Of a stretch of 64,000 nucleotides of DNA, positions 60,691 through 64,000 are shown piece by piece. The notes under the pieces were generated by a model. That model was not told where the DNA came from. It worked only from the letters and a program-made list of their open reading frames with translations, and did not search any database. The position numbers and the translations under genes are program-made. This stretch comes from Ruminococcus sp. zg-924 (lineage in GTDB: Bacteria > Bacillota > Clostridia > Oscillospirales > Acutalibacteraceae). Location: positions 62,001-126,000 of the forward strand of contig NZ_WNJZ01000001.1 of NCBI RefSeq assembly GCF_024433635.1. Reading direction: 5' to 3'. How positions within the stretch are numbered: position 1 is the stretch's first letter; each line of letters begins with the position of its first letter.

Positions 60691-61000
60691 GCTTTGTTTT
60701 GTACTCCATAAATTCGTACTGATCGCAAATTTTCATACATATTTTCTTTGTTTCTTCATCAGTACCGCAGTCAAGGCATACTACCCTCTCAATAGCTCCG
60801 CAATATACCCACATTGCCTTTGCCGCTGCGGAACGAAGCAGCAGTTCTGCGTCCTTTGCTCCGCTTTTTATCGGTACGAGAATGACTATGCTTTTGTCGC
60901 CTTTTGTCTTAAAAAGTCGGCAGATAATCAGGCGTATTAGCTCAACAAGACCTATAACTGACAGAAAAATAATGATAATGTCACACAGCGCCGACAGCAT
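60686..61000 (-). CDS. small membrane-anchored protein of unknown function
   Basis: 104 residues. One N-terminal membrane segment (MLSALCDIIIIFLSVIGLVE) and a cytoplasmic part with VILVPIKSGAKDAELLLRSA and a cysteine group (VVCLDCGTDEETKKICMKIC). Its second half resembles small clostridial proteins that I cannot name. ATG 61000 has GGAG 9 nt upstream; a GTG five codons earlier is part of that site. Confidence 0.6.
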   Translation of the reverse strand: MLSALCDIIIIFLSVIGLVELIRLIICRLFKTKGDKSIVILVPIKSGAKDAELLLRSAAAKAMWVYCGAIERVVCLDCGTDEETKKICMKICDQYEFMEYKTKL

Positions 61001-61096
61001 AATAATCAACTCCACCGCTTTTATTATATTTATATAATATGAAAAATTTAAATAGCTGTGCGAATAAACGGCGTACTGAGGAAAAAAATATAATCA

Positions 61097-61146
61097 GATA
61101 AAGCAATTAAGGCGTTAACATAATTGCCTTGACAATTTGCTTTATC
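61097..61146. repeat. inverted repeat upstream of the DUF1540 gene
   Basis: GATAAAGCAA (61097-61106) pairs perfectly with TTGCTTTATC (61137-61146), enclosing AAGGC/GCCTT. It ends about 23 nt before the ATG and lacks a T-tract; a possible structured leader. Confidence 0.6.
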
Positions 61147-61169
61147 AAATTATTATGAGGTGAAGTAAA

Positions 61170-61349
61170 ATGGATAATACCTTTGCAAACAAGAGTATTC
61201 ACTGTACTGTTTCACAGTGTAAGCACAACAACACATCAGAAAATTATTGCTCACTCGACAGCATTAAGGTAGGCACACACGAACCTAACCCGACAGTGCC
61301 GAAGTGTACAGACTGTGAGTCATTCGTAGTGAAATCAAGCTGCTGCTAA
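61170..61349 (+). CDS. DUF1540 domain protein
   Basis: 59 residues with the DUF1540 cysteine pattern: IHCTVSQCKHN, ENYCSLDSIKVG and CTDCESFV, ending CC. Such small Cys-rich domains are thought to bind metal and are frequent in spore-forming Clostridia and Bacilli; no function is established. GAGGTGA lies 6 nt before the ATG. It is monocistronic with a terminator. Confidence 0.85.
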   Translation: MDNTFANKSIHCTVSQCKHNNTSENYCSLDSIKVGTHEPNPTVPKCTDCESFVVKSSCC

Positions 61350-61374
61350 ATTTAATATTGCACAAAATAGCACA

Positions 61375-61414
61375 AAAACGCCTGCTCACTCAAACAGTGG
61401 ACAGGCGTTTTGGC
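61375..61414. terminator. terminator between DUF1540 gene and folT
   Basis: AAAACGCCTG (61375-61384)/CAGGCGTTTT (61402-61411), with inner CACT/GTGG pairing. Probably shared by the convergent genes. Confidence 0.75.
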
Positions 61415-61428
61415 GTCTTAATTAGGTT

Positions 61429-61980
61429 TTATCTTACAACATTGAGGTGCGGAAGACGTATTCTTTGTATGAGCTGCTGGCAGGCGAACAGCAGAATAAT
61501 GTTTACGGGTACGGTTGCTGCGTTAGTTGCAACTCTGCCAAGAAACATTATCCACGGGTTTGATATGTTATACATAATAAGAATACTTACAGTGGTAATT
61601 CCGAGGCTGCAAATAACTGCGACAGTCAGGCAGGATAAAATTGTTCTTACAATATGCGCCTTGTGCTTGTAAAGGAAAAGACCTGAGATAAAGCCTGCGA
61701 GCATTTCGCTTAGAGTTATGCCGATGTTGAACGGACCTGTCGGCTTTACGATAAGCGTTACAATGTCGCCGAGTCCGCCGACGATAGCTCCCGGAATAGG
61801 CCCGAAGATATACGAGCAGATGAACACCGGCAGGTGAGAGAAGGTTATGCGGTAGGTGTCGCCGCCAACACTTACAAAGCCGAGAACTACTCTTAATGCA
61901 AGCAGTACTGAGCATAGCGTGAGGGCATAAATGCTTTTAAGCTCTAGCGCTGATTTTTTGATGTTTCTGAGTGTGGTCAT
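61429..61980 (-). CDS. folT: folate ECF transporter S component
   Basis: The substrate-binding membrane subunit that delivers folate to the energy-coupling EcfAAT module. 183 residues, about six membrane segments. Typical ECF-S stretches are LRVVLGFVSVGGDTYRITFS, FGPIPGAIVGGLGDIVTL and KPTGPFNIGITLSEMLAGF; the last matches FolT-type proteins. Folate specificity is supported by the THF riboswitch upstream. The start is the ATG at 61980 with AGGAGGAG; the longer frame upstream runs through the terminator of the riboswitch. Confidence 0.88.
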   Translation of the reverse strand: MTTLRNIKKSALELKSIYALTLCSVLLALRVVLGFVSVGGDTYRITFSHLPVFICSYIFGPIPGAIVGGLGDIVTLIVKPTGPFNIGITLSEMLAGFISGLFLYKHKAHIVRTILSCLTVAVICSLGITTVSILIMYNISNPWIMFLGRVATNAATVPVNIILLFACQQLIQRIRLPHLNVVR

Positions 61981-61983
61981 AAA

Positions 61984-62013
61984 AACTCCTCCTAATATTA
62001 AGCTGTAAAAAAG
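61984..62013 (-). promoter_or_regulatory. possible ribosome-binding-site sequestering stem of folT
   Basis: CCTCCT upstream on the minus strand (about 62016-62011) is fully complementary to the AGGAGG (about 61992-61986) before the folT start. This could add translational control behind the transcriptional terminator. Confidence 0.4.
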
Positions 62014-62025
62014 GAGGCATAAAAG

Positions 62026-62063
62026 AGAATAAAAACGGAGAGGAAACAGACGTTTCATCTCCG
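62026..62063 (-). terminator. expression-platform terminator of the THF riboswitch
   Basis: On the minus strand CGGAGATGAAAC pairs with GTTTCCTCTCCG (one mismatch), followed by TTTTTATTCTCTTTT, between the riboswitch and folT. Confidence 0.75.
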
Positions 62064-62090
62064 CATAAATAAGTTATGTATCCTTAATTA

Positions 62091-62202
62091 ACAGCGGGAT
62101 GCGAAATTTGTACCGCAGGGCTTCCCTTTTCGTCTGCCTGACAACTCCCCGTTCAAGCAGCACTGCACGCCAATGGCGCCACGCACAAATTTCTACTCTG
62201 TG
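62091..62202 (-). promoter_or_regulatory. tetrahydrofolate (THF) riboswitch
   Basis: On the minus strand ACAGAGTAGAAATTTGTGCGT at the 5' side and GGTACAAATTTCGCATCC-CGCTGT at the 3' side (quoted in pieces) match the conserved GAGTAG...GCGT and GGT...GCATCC strands of the class I THF aptamer. P2 is AAATTTGT/ACAAATTT. Lies between its promoter and folT. Confidence 0.85.
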
Positions 62203-62222
62203 TGTCATTAATCGACACCAAT

Positions 62223-62251
62223 ATAATATCAAAGTATAAGGGGAATGTCAA
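62223..62251 (-). promoter_or_regulatory. promoter of the THF riboswitch-folT transcript
   Basis: On the minus strand TTGACA (62251-62246), 17 bp, extended -10 TGATATTAT (hexamer 62228-62223). Confidence 0.8.
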
Positions 62252-62255
62252 TGAC

Positions 62256-62299
62256 GAAAAACGCCAAATTTGGTTAAGAAAAACGCCAAATTTGGTTAA
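62256..62299. repeat. two perfect tandem copies of a 22-bp unit with an internal palindrome
   Basis: GAAAAACGCCAAATTTGGTT plus AA at 62256-62277 and again at 62278-62299. Each contains the palindrome CCAAATTTGG. They lie 5 bp from the folT -35 and about 60 bp upstream of the pulA -10. Confidence 0.9.
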
Positions 62300-62359
62300 G
62301 ATGATAAAAAACAGCACCTAAATATTGTGCAGAAATTATTACCAAAATTTTTTTTGTTG

Positions 62360-62368
62360 TGATATAAT
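62360..62368 (+). promoter_or_regulatory. extended -10 promoter for pullulanase
   Basis: TGATATAAT at 62360-62368; no recognisable -35, which may mean an activator is needed. The leader is about 55 nt with GAAAGGAGAG before the ATG. Confidence 0.65.
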
Positions 62369-62430
62369 TAATGTATCGGATTTTCAAAAACACACAACAA
62401 TATCCGTATAGCGAAAGGAGAGCGAGAATT

Positions 62431-64000
62431 ATGAAATTCAAGCAGCTGTTATCTGTACTGCTTGCTGCAACTCTGGCAGGCTCTGCTGTTGTATCTGCAG
62501 GTGCGGTAACTACCCAGGACATTGTTTCAGGTTATTCAAACCAGAGCAGCAGCTACGCTACTTACTCAGGCGGAGATTTAGGAGCGACGTACACTAAGAC
62601 TGCTACAACATTTAAGGTTTGGGCGCCAAGCGCAAGCAGCGTTAATCTTAAAATGTATAAGACAGGCTCCGACGCAGAGAGTGGAGCAGGCGAATTAGGA
62701 ACAAAAAATATGACAAAGGACAGCTCTACGGGAGTTTGGTCTGTAACTGTAAGCGGTGACTTAAACGGTGTGTATTATACATATCTTGTTACCGTTAACG
62801 GCACAACAAAGGAAACACAGGACGTTTACTCGAATGCAGCCGGCGTTAACGGTATGCGTTCAATGGTAATTGACCTTGATTCTACCGACCCTGACGGCTG
62901 GAGCAGTGACAAGCACGTTTTATACAGCGAGCAGACTGATGCAAACATTTGGGAAGTTCAGGTTCGTGACTTCTCAATATCAGATACTTCCGGCGTGAGC
63001 GACGCTTATCAGGGTAAATATCTTGCCTTTACTCAGGGTGGAACAAAGGTAAACGGCAGCGGAGATATTTCAACCTGTGTTGACTACCTTGTTAAGCAGG
63101 GCGTCAAGTATGTTCATTTAAACCCTGTTTATGATTACGGCTCTGTTGACGAAACAAAGCTTGATAAGCCGCAGTATAACTGGGGCTATGACCCTGTAAA
63201 CTACAATGTTCCCGAAGGCTCTTATTCCACCGACCCATACAACGGCGCAGTGAGAATAAAGGAATTCAAGCAGATGGTGCAGGCTTTGCACGACAGAGGA
63301 ATAGGCGTTATTATGGACGTTGTTTATAACCACACCTACTCAACTGATTCCTGCTTTGAAAAGACAGTGCCGGGATACTATTACCGAATGAGCGGCTCAA
63401 CCTTCTTGAATGGCTCAGGCTGCGGAAATGTAACGGCGTCTGACAAGACAATGTTCAGAAAATATATGATAGACTCGGTAATGTATTGGGCGAAAGAGTA
63501 TCATATTGACGGCTTCCGATTTGACCTTATGGGCTGTCATGACATAACAACCATGAATCAGATTCGTGCAAATCTTGACACGGTTGACAAGAGAATATTA
63601 ATGTACGGCGAGCCGTGGATGGCTGATTGGAGTTCAAACGGAATTTCACAATCAAGCGCCTGCATTATGGATAATGCGGGTTCAGTAAGTGAGAGAGTCG
63701 CTATGTTCAGTGATAAGATAAGAAATGCGCTTAAGGGCGGCACAGACGACGCTACAAAAGGCTATATTCAAGGCTCAACAACCGTTACCGGCGACATTAA
63801 GGCAGGTATGATGGGCGGATCGAGCACAACCTTTGGAAAATGGGCAAAGCAGCCGTCGCAGTGCGTAACCTACAATTCGGCTCACGATAACCTGACATTG
63901 TGGGATAAAATAATGAAGTCAAACGGCTCGACAGATTATGACGGAACAAACGCAACTTTGCTTGCACAGAATAAGCTGTCGGCGGCAATTATTATGACAT
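62431..64000 (+). CDS. pulA: secreted type I pullulanase, GH13 (C-terminus beyond window edge)
   Basis: Debranching enzyme cutting alpha-1,6 links in pullulan and starch. At least 523 codons. Signal peptide (MKFKQLLSVLLAATLAGSAV, cut near SAGA), an N-terminal CBM48 module (about 45-145, FKVWAPSASSVNLKMYKTGS), then the GH13 barrel: the type I pullulanase motif YNWGYDP at about residue 248, MDVVYNHTY, nucleophile Asp365 in DGFRFDLMG, acid/base Glu394 in YGEPW, and Asp486 in YNSAHDNLTLWD. The C-terminus is not visible, so whether it carries a dockerin, like starch enzymes of related ruminococci, is open. The tandem palindrome upstream may control it. Confidence 0.95.
   Translation, partial: MKFKQLLSVLLAATLAGSAVVSAGAVTTQDIVSGYSNQSSSYATYSGGDLGATYTKTATTFKVWAPSASSVNLKMYKTGSDAESGAGELGTKNMTKDSSTGVWSVTVSGDLNGVYYTYLVTVNGTTKETQDVYSNAAGVNGMRSMVIDLDSTDPDGWSSDKHVLYSEQTDANIWEVQVRDFSISDTSGVSDAYQGKYLAFTQGGTKVNGSGDISTCVDYLVKQGVKYVHLNPVYDYGSVDETKLDKPQYNWGYDPVNYNVPEGSYSTDPYNGAVRIKEFKQMVQALHDRGIGVIMDVVYNHTYSTDSCFEKTVPGYYYRMSGSTFLNGSGCGNVTASDKTMFRKYMIDSVMYWAKEYHIDGFRFDLMGCHDITTMNQIRANLDTVDKRILMYGEPWMADWSSNGISQSSACIMDNAGSVSERVAMFSDKIRNALKGGTDDATKGYIQGSTTVTGDIKAGMMGGSSTTFGKWAKQPSQCVTYNSAHDNLTLWDKIMKSNGSTDYDGTNATLLAQNKLSAAIIMT

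Overview
The window looks like the chromosome of an anaerobic, low-to-mid GC Gram-positive gut bacterium of the Ruminococcaceae type. The clues are dockerin-bearing secreted proteins, pyruvate phosphate dikinase, glycogen/starch phosphorylase, a type I pullulanase, a clostridial glmU-prs-pth-mfd-foldase gene order, a 2-hydroxyacyl-CoA dehydratase-type activase, a phenylalanine T-box and a tetrahydrofolate riboswitch. A Ruminococcus bromii-like, starch-degrading relative fits best, but this is inference; no 16S gene is present.

Layout. 1-3.3 kb (minus): dut (cut by the window edge), a U32 peptidase-family protein and a ZapA homologue with a long tail. 3.7-6.1 kb (plus): glycogen phosphorylase. 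6.2-13.4 kb (minus): SurA/PrsA-like lipoprotein, mfd, pth, prs and a GlmU reduced to its uridylyltransferase half. 13.8-16.4 kb (plus): ppdK. 16.7-19.6 kb (minus): three paralogous small secreted dockerin proteins sharing an unassigned module. 19.8-24.0 kb (minus): a two-gene split activase. 24.3-29.1 kb (plus): an rRNA methyltransferase, a hypothetical protein, a GNAT acetyltransferase and a PhoB/PhoR-type two-component system. 29.3-34.4 kb (plus): two large modular secreted dockerin proteins (LRR-Big2-dockerin-CAP and beta-helix-Big2-dockerin). 34.6-37.3 kb: a patatin-like lipase and two PH-domain membrane proteins. 37.3-40.1 kb (minus): rpsO and pnp with structured leaders. 40.3-43.6 kb: hflX and small envelope or DNA-binding-like proteins. 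43.7-47.8 kb: T-box, pheST and ireB. 47.9-55.7 kb: rnpB (minus), malic enzyme, htrA, and an M16-M16-lgt-folD operon. 55.8-56.6 kb: a likely unreported type I toxin-antitoxin module, an array of short hairpins and two tRNA genes. 57.4-60.6 kb: an ABC sugar importer without an ATPase gene. 61-62.2 kb: a DUF1540 protein and a THF-riboswitch-controlled folate ECF S-component. 62.4-64 kb: secreted pullulanase, cut by the window edge.

Functional picture. Pullulanase would release maltooligosaccharides outside the cell. The binding protein and two permeases would import them, glycogen phosphorylase would form glucose-1-phosphate, and PPDK and malic enzyme would handle PEP, pyruvate and malate. Five secreted dockerin proteins suggest a cell-surface cohesin-dockerin complex; no cohesin is visible here.

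Most worth following up: (1) the tandem dockerin trio with its conserved unclassified module; (2) a 27-residue hydrophobic peptide gene facing an antisense RNA, each with a clear promoter, and with a sequestered ribosome-binding site; (3) nested inverted repeats carrying the promoter of the patatin gene; (4) a tandem 22-bp palindromic repeat between folT and pulA. All calls come from reading the sequence; no database search was run.
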